Source: Diplolepis rosae
Taxonomy: Eukaryota; Arthropoda; Insecta; Hymenoptera; Diplolepididae
NCBI GenBank assembly: GCA_030998225.1
Contig: JAPYXD010000696.1
Coordinates: forward strand, 2,976,001-3,040,000
Direction: 5' to 3'
DNA length: 64,000 bases
Positions 1 through 10,100 of this stretch are shown here, one piece after another (positions within the stretch are counted from its first letter, which is position 1; every line of letters starts with the position of its first letter). The position numbers and the translations under genes were made by a program. The notes beneath the pieces are model-generated. The model did not search any database. It saw only the letters and a program-made list of their open reading frames with translations, and was not told the DNA's origin.

Positions 1-383
1 CGACGAGCGACAATGCTTGCAAGAGATCGAAGCCAACGCGTAGCCGAGACAAAGCCGAGACGGAGCTAAGGCGCGATCAGTCCTGCGAGCATTTTAAGCG
101 AGTCTCGAAAATACCCGAATTGTGTGCATTGGCATATATTCTATTTTATGTGACTTTGGTGCGTATACGAGTTTTCATGCGTACACTCGAATCTAATCTA
201 GTATTCATCATGATTCTCGTCCATTGCACTTAATATGAAGAACGAAGAAGATTACGCTTTACTGTATGGTTATAGGCACATGCGCAGTTCAATTTTTAAA
301 TTAAATTCCTCTGTATCGTAATACACAACATTAAGCTACTCTAAACTGTAGCGTAAAAATGGGTTTACGCGCCGGAGGTACAT
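1..383 (-). repeat. Interspersed repeat 'A', copy 1 (reverse orientation, cut by window start)
   Basis: Read on the minus strand, this segment aligns by eye along nearly its whole length with 5498-6088 on the plus strand. Shared blocks include a start like ATGTGCCTC, TTGAACTGCGCATG, TAGATTAGATTCGAGTGTACG, AAAGTCACATAAAATAGAATA and a GC-richer tail of degenerate 11-12-bp units resembling GGCTACGCCTT. It ends at 383, just before the mariner terminus at 395. No open frame or polymerase III box was recognised, so the element class is unknown. Confidence 0.8.
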
Positions 384-394
384 AAAATAAAATA

Positions 395-776
395 CCAGGT
401 CTAGAAGTATGAAACCGGAATTTCCCTATTGATGGTACTTGCCATCAGTTTCGGGACCGTACGACCGCTTCTGCAGCGCCATTTTCCCCCTCTAGCATCT
501 GAGAAAGATTTTCAGTAGACAATAACCAAAGTTCGATATACCAGTGTATTTACTACAAGCATCAACATGTCGAGTTTTGTCCCTACGAACTGTGATTTGC
601 GGCCAGCACTGGTTTTTCGTTATCACTTGAAGAAAACTGCTGCAGAATCGTATCGAATGCTTGTCAAAGCTTACGGTGAACATGCTCTTGGCAAAACACA
701 GAGTTTCGAGTGGTTTAAAAAATTCAAAAGTGGTAATTTTGATGTATTTCACGATTCTTTCACGAACTTGACCCCC
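395..776 (+). mobile_element. Mariner lineage E, 5' part
   Basis: A TA dinucleotide (393-394) is followed by a mariner-type terminus, CCAGGTCTAGAAGTATGAAA, ending in CCGGAATTT. About 140 bp of leader precedes a transposase start at 567. The element is broken at about 740-776, where the 777-2496 foldback begins; its 3' part resumes at 2497. The right terminal inverted repeat was not found, so the element is truncated as well as split. Confidence 0.75.
567..776 (+). pseudogene. Mariner transposase, N-terminal HTH fragment (lineage E)
   Basis: The translation starts MSSFVPTN and runs through FRYHLKKTAAESYRMLVKAY, then EWFKKFKSGNFDV. This is the N-terminal helix-turn-helix DNA-binding region of mariner transposases, which binds the terminal inverted repeats; the family usually has about 345 residues and only about 58 are kept here. 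After GNFDV the frame leaves the mariner pattern and stops at 786-788 inside the foldback. The matching C-terminal part lies at 2510-2800. This is a dead gene; the start is the first Met that matches the family. Confidence 0.85.
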
Positions 777-2496
777 TTAGTGTCCTAAGTTGAATTCCTA
801 AGTTAGTTTGCCGAACCGTCACACGCGGCGCTAACTGTACCATCACTCCCTGAAAATGCACAGTAACATACAAAGAATTTTATAAAAAAAATTAAAAAAT
901 ATATTATTCAATACCATAAACAAATAAAAGAGATCAGACTTTAAATAATAATATTATTTGAATATTTTAAATTGAATTTTCCCCTTTTTATTCATATTTA
1001 TCTCGTACAAAAACTATTTTGTAACATTCAGCTGATATTAGAATTTAAATATTGATATCTCTTTTATTCCTTTTTGGCATTGAATAATAATTTTTAAAAA
1101 ATTTTTATATTTAATTGTCTACATATCACTGCATTTATATTATTTTTTTGAGGTAAAATTAAGTTGAAAAATGGAAAAAAAATGAAAAATTCTGAACAAG
1201 GAACGAAGTTGATGAGAGTTGTAATTAGTTGGAAATCATTATGAATAATTAAAGAAAATAGAATATAAAATAAGGTGAATATAATTTTTTTTTTAAATAG
1301 TTAACTAACATTAATAAAAACAGTATAATAAGAACAATTAAATTTTTTTTTCATTTTCAAATCCAAAAGTAGTCTATCTACGTCTGTTTTTATCCTCTCT
1401 AACATTCACGAAATTTTGGAAACGACATTTTATGTACTTTGTACACAAACAAGTACAAACTGGACCAAATTATTCATATAAAATTGTTACTCTTCTCAAA
1501 TATCACATTAATTAAAACCATTTTTAATAACACCTAAAGCAATGAACTTTTCAAAATTTTTGTTCATCTATCACAAAGGTAGATTTACGGAAAATATCCA
1601 ATGTATATGAAAAAAACTGATGTAATCATTTTTACCTGGTTGCTGTGAAAGTTTAAATTTAGGGAAACAAAGTTGTAAAAGTTCAAATTCGTGAAATCAT
1701 TCATAAACAAATATAAAAATACTTTTAATGTATTTTTAAGTTACATATTTTCTATTTTGTTTCTAATAATTAATTTTCACAATTTGTAGGATCCGCTTTT
1801 TAGGTATGAAAATACTTTGAATTTTTACAACTTTTTGTTTCCCTAAATTTCAACTTTCACATTTCGTGAATGTTAGAGACGATGAAAACGGACGTAGACT
1901 ACTTTTGGTTTTGAAAATGAAAAAAAATTTAATTGTTCTTATTATACTGTTTTCATTAATGTTAGTTAACTATTTTAAAAATATAAATTAATATTCTCCT
2001 TTTTTTATATTCTATTTTCTTTAATTATTCATAATGATTTCCAACTAATTACAACTCTCATCAACTTCGTTCCTTGTTCAGAATTTTTCATTTTTTTTCC
2101 ATTTTTCAACTTAATTTTACCTCAAAAAAATAATATAAATGCAGTGATATGTAGACAATTAAATATAAAAATTTTTAAAAAATTATTATTCAATGCCAAA
2201 AAGGAATAAAAGAGATGTTAATATTTAAATTCTAATATCAGCTGAATGTTTCAAAATAGTTTTTGTACGAGATAAATATGAATAAAAAGGGGAAAATTCA
2301 ATTTAAAATATTCAAATAATATTATTGTTTAAAGTCTGATCTCTTTTATTTGTTTATGGCATTGAATAATATATTTTTTAATTTTTTTTATAAAATTCTT
2401 CGTATGTTACTGTGCATTTTCAGGGAGTGATGGTACAGTTAGCGCCGCGTGTGACGGTTCGGCAAACTAACTTAGGAATTCAACTTAGGACACTAA
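777..2496. mobile_element. Foldback (long inverted repeat) element, 1.72 kb
   Basis: The left end TTAGTGTCCTAAGTTGAATT is exactly inverted at the right end, finishing at 2496. The arms match for roughly 600 bp each (777 to about 1415 and about 1862 to 2496) with scattered differences; the centre contains a second, shorter inverted pair (around 1640-1685 and 1815-1860). There is no coding capacity and the arms are very AT-rich apart from the GC-richer ends (TCACACGCGGCGCTAAC). Flanks are C-rich on the left (CCCCC) and G-rich on the right (GGGG), so the inverted repeat may extend a few bases further. No clean target duplication was seen. It sits inside mariner E. Confidence 0.9.
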
Positions 2497-2509
2497 CGGG
2501 GCGCCATTT

Positions 2510-2800
2510 TCTCTTCTGATGCATACGGCTGATTTAAATCGAGCATTACAAGAAAAACGACCGGATTATAGAAGAAGGCAAATCAAAGTCATTTTTCTTC
2601 ACGATAATGCCCCATCACACACAGCGAAACGGGTCAAGGAAACTTGAATACTGGCGCATGCCACTTATTCTCCAGACTTGGCTTCGTCGGATTACCATCT
2701 GTTTGCATCATTGGGCCACGCTTTCGCTGAAGAACGCTTCACTTCGTACGAAAATGTACGAGAGTGGCTGGATAACTGGTTTGATTTAAAAGACGAACCC
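2510..2800 (+). pseudogene. Mariner transposase, C-terminal catalytic fragment (lineage E)
   Basis: Read with frame changes, it gives a segment like ADLNRALQEKRPDYRRRQIK, then FLHDNAPSHTAKRVKE (second catalytic Asp of the DD34D triad), then TYSPDLASSDYHLF (third Asp) and EERFTSYENVREWLDNWF. These are diagnostic for mariner transposases. Roughly 150 residues of the middle, including the first catalytic Asp, are missing between this part and 567-776. A stop follows VKET and a frame change occurs before YSPDL. The mariner pattern fades at about 2800, where retrotransposon sequence begins. Confidence 0.85.
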
Positions 2801-2849
2801 TATCGGAATAAGAACACCTAATCATTCACTACCACTAGTTGACAGGGTA

Positions 2850-3440
2850 AAAATAGATTATCATAAATGTGGCAAGACTGGTTATTTGGCAAACCAGTGT
2901 TACGTTAGACAGGGTTTTCAACATGGCCTGAACGTCAAAAGAACCCCAATGCTGCAAGAGGAAAACACTGATGCATTACAAATGGCACCGGAAAAAGTTC
3001 AAGAGCAAATAGATTACGAGTACTCAGCCGAGTTTCTGCCGTATGGGGAAGACGCAGATCTATTAGAGCAAGAAGAAAAACAGGAAGCTACCAACTGCTA
3101 GTCGACTCTGGAACAGCAATCAACCTGATAAAAGGAAAAGTCCTTCACAAACAAGACGTCAGACAAAAACACTTCAAAAAATTTGTTATGGGACGAGCCG
3201 AGCACACGTCAACTATAATTGTAAAATTTAACTTTTTCAATAAACAGCACGTATTTCACATTATCCCGAACGACTTTCTTGTACCGGAAGATGGGATTAT
3301 TGGAGTGGAATTTTTCTCTTAGTGCGACCGATACGCAATTACATCAAACTTCTTAGTTCTGGATAAAAAGAAATTACCGTTATAAGTGGATGGAGATTTC
3401 ATATCAGCAAAAACATCAAAAATATGTAGAATCCCGGTGG
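2850..3440 (+). pseudogene. gag zinc-knuckle remnant and retroviral-type aspartic protease (gypsy copy I)
   Basis: The frame DYHKCGKTGYLANQCYV keeps the spacing of a CCHC nucleocapsid knuckle, but the first Cys and the His are both replaced by Tyr. Then a frame from 2886 ends at 3101, and in another frame LLVDSGTAINLIKGK gives the protease active-site DSG, followed by a stretch ending in GIIGVEFF, the usual second conserved block of Ty3/gypsy proteases. A stop follows at about 3321, and further in-frame stops occur before the TTAA element at 3461. This would be the gag-pol maturation protease, but it is non-functional here. Confidence 0.8.
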
Positions 3441-3464
3441 CAGGAGACGACCAAGATATATTAA

Positions 3465-4366
3465 GGGGGGAAGTACCTTTAGACACTTCAAAAAATCGAT
3501 TTTTTTATTGTTTTAATCGATAGATATATCGCCTAAGAATATCATGTCAAAGTTTCAAAAGCTAATTCTCAAAATTGTAAAAGAGATGCATCCCGGAAGT
3601 GCCTGGCGCCGAGCCCGCATAGCTCGCCGAGCGTCAACACCGCGAAAATCCGCTAGATAACGAATTCCTCAAATTGATCGTGACAAGTACGACTTCTTTG
3701 ATGACTGTGCATGTTATTTCTGTTATCTAAATATAGACTTTTTTTTTAAAACCCCTGCTACTTTCCTTTTCTTCACCTACAGCTTTTTCGATAGTTTCTA
3801 CGACCACAAACTTTAAACGGCCTTTTCTCGGAACCATGTTTTTTAAAATTGCGTAAGTTATAATAAAAAAAACTAGTGAATCGATTTTCATCATCTAGCA
3901 TTCATTTTAAAGAGCATAGAAAACTGTTCTATATAGACTAAAGGTTAAAAAAACAAATTATTTTGGGACCATTTTTGACTGGAAGTACAAAGAAATTTTT
4001 CGTCAAAATCGTAATTTTTTTTTGTAACCTGTTTTGAAGGGTTAATTTTCGAATTTCGCAAATATTTTAGTCTATGTACTAAAAAAAAGCCTCTCGAGTA
4101 AAGAAAATGTTTGGTTTGTTGATTTCAGATGAAAATTGCAGCCAGCATCGGTTACGCAATTTACGACGTCAGCAACGACATGGCTTTCAAGATCCTTAAA
4201 AAATTTGTTAATTTTTAACTTCCACTTTTGTAGAATATGTTTTTATTCAACCTCAAACATCTCCTAAAATAAATATTATACTGATTTAAAAAGAACTGTC
4301 TTCATTCCTCTACAAATAAGTTGCAAAAAAGACCTTTTTATTCGGCTTCTAAAGGTACTTCCCCCC
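3465..4366. mobile_element. TTAA-flanked (piggyBac-type) non-autonomous element, 902 bp
   Basis: The ends are perfect inverted repeats: GGGGGGAAGTACCTTTAGA at the left and its complement at the right. TTAA is present immediately outside on both sides (3461-3464 and 4367-4370), the target duplication typical of piggyBac transposases. The interior is AT-rich, has no transposase frame and carries one GC-rich patch (about 3595-3650). Removing the element and one TTAA rejoins the gypsy copy I linker. Mobilisation would need a transposase supplied elsewhere. Confidence 0.9.
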
Positions 4367-4480
4367 TTAATCATCGTTCAAGAAACAATACCTTATAGAA
4401 TATATTGGATCTATCACTGAATTCGTGCGGTTTTTTTTCAAACTTTGAACGTTTATTTAAGAAAAATATGTACAATAGTA

Positions 4481-6110
4481 TTATTCAAAGTATTGTCCAT
4501 CTGAAACTATGACTTTTTCTCATCTTTCTGGCGATTTGTGGATTCCATCCCAAAAGAACTGCTCCGGCTTGGTGGCCAAGAATGAATAAAGCCAATTTTT
4601 GATACCCTGTTCTGATGTGAACCGTATTACAGTGAGGGCGTTCTGCATCGACCGGAACAAATGGTAGTCAGAAGGAGCAAGATCTGGGCTATTAGGCGGG
4701 TTGGGTAAAACTTCTCATCCCCTTTTTTTCAAATAGTTCTTAACCGGAATAGCAACATGGGGCCGAGCGTTGTCATGATAGAAAATTATTGCCTCGCGTC
4801 TGGTCGTACATTCCATGCGTTTTTCGGCTATTGCTCTCTTCAAACGGATTAATTGTGTTCTGTAGCGTTCTCCATTGATAGCTTCACCCGGTTTTAGCAG
4901 TTCATAATACAGCATACCCTTCTGATCTCACCAAATACAGAGCATTACCTTCGCACCATGGATACTCGGCTTTGCGCTGATTTGGCTGGTTAGCCGGGTT
5001 TCACATATGATTTTTTGCGCTTGAGGTTGTCGTAATGGATCCATTTTTCATCACCAGTAACAATCCGATGCAAAAATGACTTCTTTTTGTGGCGTTCCAG
5101 CAGCATTTCGGACATGCAAAACCGCCTTTCAACGTCTCTCAGCTTGAGTTCATGTGGAACCCAATTTCCTTGCTTTTGAATGTATCCGGCTGCTTTGAAA
5201 TGTTTTAAAATGGCTACTTGAGTGACTCCCAAAGATTCTGCGAACTCTTCCTGTGTTTAGCAACATTCTTCATCGAGTAATGCTTCCAGTTCTTCATCTT
5301 CAAACTTTTTTGGCTCCCCAGGACGTTCTTCTTCTTCCAAGCCAAAATCACCACTTTTATATCGTGCAAACCACTTTTGGCACGTTCGCTCAGCTAGAGT
5401 ATGTTCACCATAAATTTCCACCAAAATACGATGACTTTCGGCAGCAGTTTTCTTCATATTAAAGTAATGAAGAAGAACCCCCCGCAAAAACACTTTTATG
5501 TGCCTCAGGCACGGAAACTCGTTTTTCCGTTACAGCTGAGAGTAACGGAATGTTGTGTATTCCGTTACAGAGGAATACAATGTAAAAATTGAACTGCGTA
5601 TGCGCATATAGTCTTACAGCGGAACGCAATCTTTTTCTTATTCTTCTTCATCTCACTTCTTCTTCGTACAGCGTTAGCACCTTACTGGCAAAGCCTTGTA
5701 CATTTGAACTGCGCATGCGTCTATTAGAATCCATTACTACTACACAAGATCGATAAAATCAAAATGGCCGGGACCAGTCGTGACATATCAAGTGTAATGA
5801 CTAGCGCCGCAAACAACTAAAATACTAGATTAGATTCGAGTGTACGCATAAAGACTCGTATCCGCACCAAAGTCACATAAAATAGAATACGTGCCAATGC
5901 ACACAATTCGGGAAATTGCGAGACTCGCTTAAAATGCTCGCAGGACTGATCGCGCCTCGGCTTCGTCTCGGCTACGCCTTGACTATGCCTCACCTACGAC
6001 TCGACTACGCCTTGGCTTCGATCTCCTGCTAGCATTGTCGCTCGTCACGCAATAACCCTCATTGTGTGCCTAGACAAGTAATATATTATTTCAGGCACAA
6101 AGTTTGACAT
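4481..6110 (-). pseudogene. Mariner transposase, nearly whole but with stops and an insertion (lineage B1)
   Basis: Reading right to left: Met at 6110 with SNFVPE, interrupted by the 5498-6088 repeat, then FLRGVLLHYFNMKKTAAESH (DNA-binding HTH), a second HTH region (GVTQVAILKHFKAAGYIQK), the first catalytic Asp in TGDEKWIHYDN, the second in FYHDNARPHVA, the third in SPDLAPSDYHLF, and a C-terminus like SDGQYFE ending at 4481. Stops occur at 5254, 4990 and 4715 and within the C-terminal PER-EKV region. The catalytic acids of the DD34D triad all remain readable. It is clearly inactive because of the stops and the insertion after codon 7. Confidence 0.9.
5498..6088 (+). repeat. Interspersed repeat 'A', copy 2 (inserted in mariner B1)
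   Basis: Comparison with mariner copy B2 (15067-16099), which is uninterrupted at the same place, shows that about 590 bp starting ATGTGCCTC was inserted after CACTTTT. Most of it matches 1-383 in reverse orientation. The 3' part (about 5955-6035) is a run of degenerate 11-12-bp units such as GGCTACGCCTT and GACTATGCCTC. The duplicated target appears to be only 2-3 T residues. No coding potential was recognised. Confidence 0.85.
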
Positions 6111-6299
6111 GTTTGAGTAAAAAAAAATTATTGTTGTTTACGCTTCAAATGAATGACATATGCTGAAAAAGACGCACAATGACAGCAGCTTTCCAACGCA
6201 TGTTCGGAATATTGGCACGATAGAATAATAATCAAGTTACGCCATCTCTTAGCAAGCCGCACGAATTAAGTTATAGATCTAATATAAAATTAAGGGCGG

Positions 6300-7350
6300 A
6301 ATTATAAAAGTACCCATACAAAATTGCTCTACAAAACCAACAGAAATACGCAAAAGAATTAACTACGAAGAAATTTATACTATATGTTCCCGAGACATGA
6401 ACTTCCCAAAAAGGGACGAATCGTGGCAACGATTACAAGACATTTTAAAGTCATCAAAATTGGAACATTTGGAATAGGAACAAATGGAGTTTGTTAAAAA
6501 GGTAATAAGGATATATCAAGAAGTCTTTTCACTTGACACTCAACCTTTACCATGTACAAATCTAACGGAACACGAAAATGTACTCAAAACTGGAAAAATC
6601 ATTAATTTACAATCACCCAAATTATTCGAAAAACACAGAGAATTTGCATTACAAGAAACGGAGGAATTCTTGAATAAAGGAATCATTAGAGAATCCCCAT
6701 CACCATTTAACTCCCCATTATGGACAGTAACCAAAGAAGGTAACAAGTTGAGAATGGTGATAGACTATTGAAAAATTAATGATGACACTGACCAGGACGT
6801 TTATCCTCTACCCGTGATAGACGATATCCTTCATCAATTAGGAAAAGCAAAATTCTTTTCTGCCTTTGGCTTATCAGCGGCTTTCCACCAGATCCCGATG
6901 AGAGAAAGAGACAAAAAATATAAAGCTTTCTTCACTTCACAAGGACACGTTAGGTACAATCGGATGCCTTTTTGGATTGAAGAACGCTTCCGCAACCTTC
7001 CAGCGAATGATGGACCACGCATTCCGCGGAATGATCGGTAACAAATGCTTTGCTTACATTGACGATACAGTTATCTTCGGAGACACTATCGAACAACATA
7101 ATGAAAATATGGAACACGTCTTACAAAGAATCAAACAACTTGGATTGCGTTTAGAACCCAGTAAATGTGAATAGTTGAAACTCGAATTGGAGTACGTAGG
7201 ACACATTATAACCAAAGAAAGTGTGAAACCTAACCCAGAAAAGTTGAGCGTGATCAAAAACTTTAAAGAACTCAAAACTGTGAAGGACATGCAATTTTTC
7301 ATAGGACTATCTGGCTACTATAGAAAATTTATAAATCAATTTATTACCAA
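6300..7350 (+). pseudogene. Ty3/gypsy reverse transcriptase fragment (copy I)
   Basis: The segment shows ordered RT blocks: FLNKGIIRESPSPFNSPLW and LRMVIDY (fingers), PLPVIDDILHQLGKAKFFSA then FGLSAAFHQIPM (block A; the usual catalytic Asp is replaced, giving SAFG), NASATFQRMMD, the catalytic box FAYIDDTVIFG, LEPSKCE, and YVGHIITKE with FIGLSGYYRKFI (thumb/connection). Stops lie at 6475-6477, 6769-6771 and 7172-7174. One extra T in the run at about 6968-6972 shifts the frame just before NASATF. RNase H and integrase are missing. Confidence 0.9.
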
Positions 7351-7525
7351 TTTATTACCAAGGCGGATGAGAGAACCTTTGGAGGAAACAGAGAACGAAT
7401 CTACAGAAGACATGACAACCGAGAAACTTAAAATGCATACGGAATTTATAATTTGGAGACTGCAACCCACCTTCGGCAAAGTTAAGCCAAAACCTAACGC
7501 AATACGAAAGTTATGGAAGTAAATA

Positions 7526-7960
7526 AAAAAGGAGGAAATGCTTGAGCATGATGAAGAGGATTGTCTGAATGGGGAAGGAGGTATGTATGGCAACGCCGCG
7601 TGATTGGGACGAAGGGAGATACGAGTGAACGGATGAATGGAACCTTCTGAAAGGACACTGCAATCCTCTGCAGCCTGCGACCAAGAACAGTTCCCGTATG
7701 GCATCCCACTGGGAGTGCCCCACCGCCTGGTGGTGTTTTTCCCGAACCATTAGAAGGTGGGACTGATGTGAGTCTGGCTTTGCCGAGGCGGTGTGCCATG
7801 CGGGATCAGGAGCCAGCCCATTCAGGACCTTGATCAGGTAGTGCGTATTGAACATAGGTGTCGGAACTCTGTAGGAACTGGGGTAGGACTTCGGTACAAG
7901 AGTACACCCGTTCCCAACTATTCCGATCTGCTCCTTTTCGCACGATGCGCTGGTAAAAAA
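7526..7960 (+). other. GC-richer LINE-like sequence, frames broken
   Basis: The composition changes sharply from the AT-rich gypsy copy to a GC-richer block, matching the R1-type sequence that follows. Several overlapping open frames of about 90-120 codons occur on both strands, none of which I could match to a conserved domain. It most likely belongs to the same degraded R1-clade unit as 7961-9256. Confidence 0.4.
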
Positions 7961-9256
7961 GATTTATGCATTTTAAAATGCATCGCCGCAAGCGCAGACA
8001 AACCAGAGGTTCGATGTATTGGTGGAACGACAAGTTGGCTGCCCTACATTGTGAATGCCTCGTAGCGAGGCGGAAATTCACCCACTCAAAGGGGGATGCT
8101 GTGCTGCACGAGGCATGGAAAGGGGGAAAAGCAGCTTTGAGGCGAGGCATAAAGAAAAGCCGACTTTAATGTTGGAAAGGCTTGATTGGTGAAGTCGAGA
8201 AGGACCCATGGGGTCTCGCCTTCAAAATAGTCACCAAGAGATTGGTGACTAGAAGAAAGACCCCAGGCCTGGATAATCCCGATCAAGTCAAGTATATTGT
8301 AAGTCAAGTACAGCGCCGGGCATCGACGGGGTGACAAACGAGATTCTCAAAGAGGTGATCGGGTCATACCCGGAGATCCTCCTAGAAGCCTTCAACTCCT
8401 GTCTTCGGGAGGGGAGGTTCTTCGTATACTGGAAGAAGCAGAGGTTGGTTCTGCTGATTAAGGGCAAAAAATCTCTAGGGGATACCTCGTCGTATATAGA
8501 TCAATATGTCTATTGGACACGATTGGGGAAGCTTCTGGAGGAGTTGATTCTATAACGGCTTCAGACTCTCTTGCTCGGGGAAAACGGTCTCTCAGAAAAC
8601 CAGTTCGGATTCAGGAAAGGCAGGTCCACTGTGGACGCTATCCAAGCTGTGGTTAACATCACCATAAATGCAAGAAAAGGAACTGGTAAACGTAAAGGAT
8701 TCTGCGCGTTGATCAGCATTGACATACGGAACGCGTTCAATACCGCGAGATCGAAGATCTGCATCGAGGCGATGGTGCAGAAGAAGGTTCCATACTACTT
8801 GTTGCGGATGATAGATGACTCTCTGAGCGACAAATGGTCTCTCAAGGAAGAGATGACATGTGTCGCTCAAGACGTCAGAATCCTTGAGCTAAGGATCAAT
8901 GAACGTCTGTGGTGGGCAAAGCGTTGCTTGAATAGCAGAGGCTTCAAAATAGCCCCTGAGAAAACCGAGGCTTTGCTCGTCACGGACAGCAGATCCTTTC
9001 AGTACTATCAGGTGATGGAAACAACTGGTTCACAGACGGCTCCAAAAACAGGGAGGGCGCGGGGGCTGGTGTCTATGGGAAGAGCAGCGACACGAGCCTT
9101 GTGGTCCCGTTGGGACCTCACTCCACAGTTCTTCAGACCCAGATTGCGTCCATACTCCAATGCGAATGCAAAGCACGCAATCATGGCCGCTGCAGCAACA
9201 TCCGGAATATAAATGATTTTGAGTTAGAAAATACAGGTAGTAATAGAGATATATAA
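7961..9256 (+). pseudogene. R1-clade non-LTR retrotransposon ORF2 relic: reverse transcriptase and RNase H
   Basis: Upstream of the RT, a frame with MYWWNDKLAALHCECLVARR is the pre-RT linker typical of R1-like elements. RT blocks follow: APGIDGVTNEILKEV, ENGLSENQFGFRKGRSTVDA (block 2-3) and FCALISIDIRNAFNTAR (block A with catalytic Asp). After SDKWSLKEEMTCVA the sequence jumps to QDVRILELRINERLWWAKRC, so the segment with the YADD catalytic box has been deleted. In another frame NWFTDGSKNREGAGAGVYG (about 9018-9074) is an RNase H motif. Stops and shifts are frequent. It would have reverse-transcribed its own RNA; it is dead here. Confidence 0.85.
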
Positions 9257-10100
9257 GCAATGGTTTGACCATGACTAGACAACTCAATTCAACTCCCACT
9301 TTAAAATACAGTTAGATAGTTAAAATTATATTAATTAACACAAGACTGACTCCAAATAAGCAAACAGACAACAACAAAACATATCATAATTTCAGCAGAA
9401 TGAATTCAAAGCAGAAATGCTGCTAGTGCCCAACCTCAGTGTTGGAGAACACCATCGCCGACCACGCCAGGAGCTGCTTGCAGTGTGCTCAGATCGGACA
9501 CGCAACCATGCGCACACAATTACAGGCTATGTCCGTGTAAATAAAGTAGGAGCTGTAAGTTTGGTTGCGCGCGCAACCGACTTCTCCTCTTCTGAATTCG
9601 AAAATTCGGGGATGCTCGAAAATCTTCGGGAAACTTCAGCTCTCTCCTTATTTCGTCAATATATAGCATATACGAAATGACGAACTAAAGTAAAAGCAAG
9701 CGTTCCCTAATTTTGTGAGTTTCTGCGATTTCTTAGATTCGATGTAACGTGCACCTCGTCGTCTGCTCGCCCGGCGACTTCTGTTTACAAAATTTGACAC
9801 CTACCAAATTTTGTAAAAAGTCTTAAATAATGTTGATGACGTGACATACATTTTATGAATTTGAGGAAATGTTAAATAATTCATTCGAGTGTGTGATCTG
9901 CAAGGACTATTTATTTGAAACTATTTATTTGTAGATTTTCAATGCAAAATTTGAGGTTAGGTTCATAACCTGTTGTATTTCAGTAGTTTTATTTTTTAAC
10001 TTTCTTTGATTTCACTCGATTGATTTTGAATATTGTAAATTTAAAATGTTAATTAATTTTAGTTTTTAAATTTTTTAAAAATAATCATCATTTTTACTTG
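9257..10100. other. Non-coding stretch, no recognised feature
   Basis: Mostly AT-rich. A frame at 9417-9680 has no recognisable domain. The only structure noted is a perfect 16-bp palindrome GGTTGCGCGCGCAACC at 9563-9578. Confidence 0.5.

Larger units (their letters stand above)
4421..6266 (-). mobile_element. Mariner lineage B, copy 1 (interrupted)
   Basis: Inverted termini ATTCGTGCGG (4421) and CCGCACGAAT (ends 6266) enclose a minus-strand mariner. The right flank is TA and the left flank is GA, compatible with a mutated TA duplication. Without the inserted repeat at 5498-6088 the element would be about 1.25 kb, the normal mariner length. It lies in the linker of gypsy copy I. A second, 5'-complete copy is at 15067-16099. 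Confidence 0.85.
2801..7525 (+). mobile_element. Ty3/gypsy retrotransposon copy I, decayed and interrupted
   Basis: Fragments occur in the normal Ty3/gypsy order: gag zinc knuckle remnant (about 2862-2910), aspartic protease (3099-3330), then reverse transcriptase (6300-7350). The 4367-4420 and 6268-6480 stretches belong to the linker. Two elements separate the parts: the TTAA element at 3465-4366 and mariner B at 4421-6266. No LTRs were found, and RNase H and integrase are absent after 7350. It is a different family from the 24157-36815 copy: the protease and RT sequences clearly differ. Confidence 0.85.

Noticed and set aside
7494..8150. Overlapping 100-codon minus-strand frames
   Set aside because: GC-rich LINE sequence opens many frames; the plus strand carries the recognisable R1 motifs.
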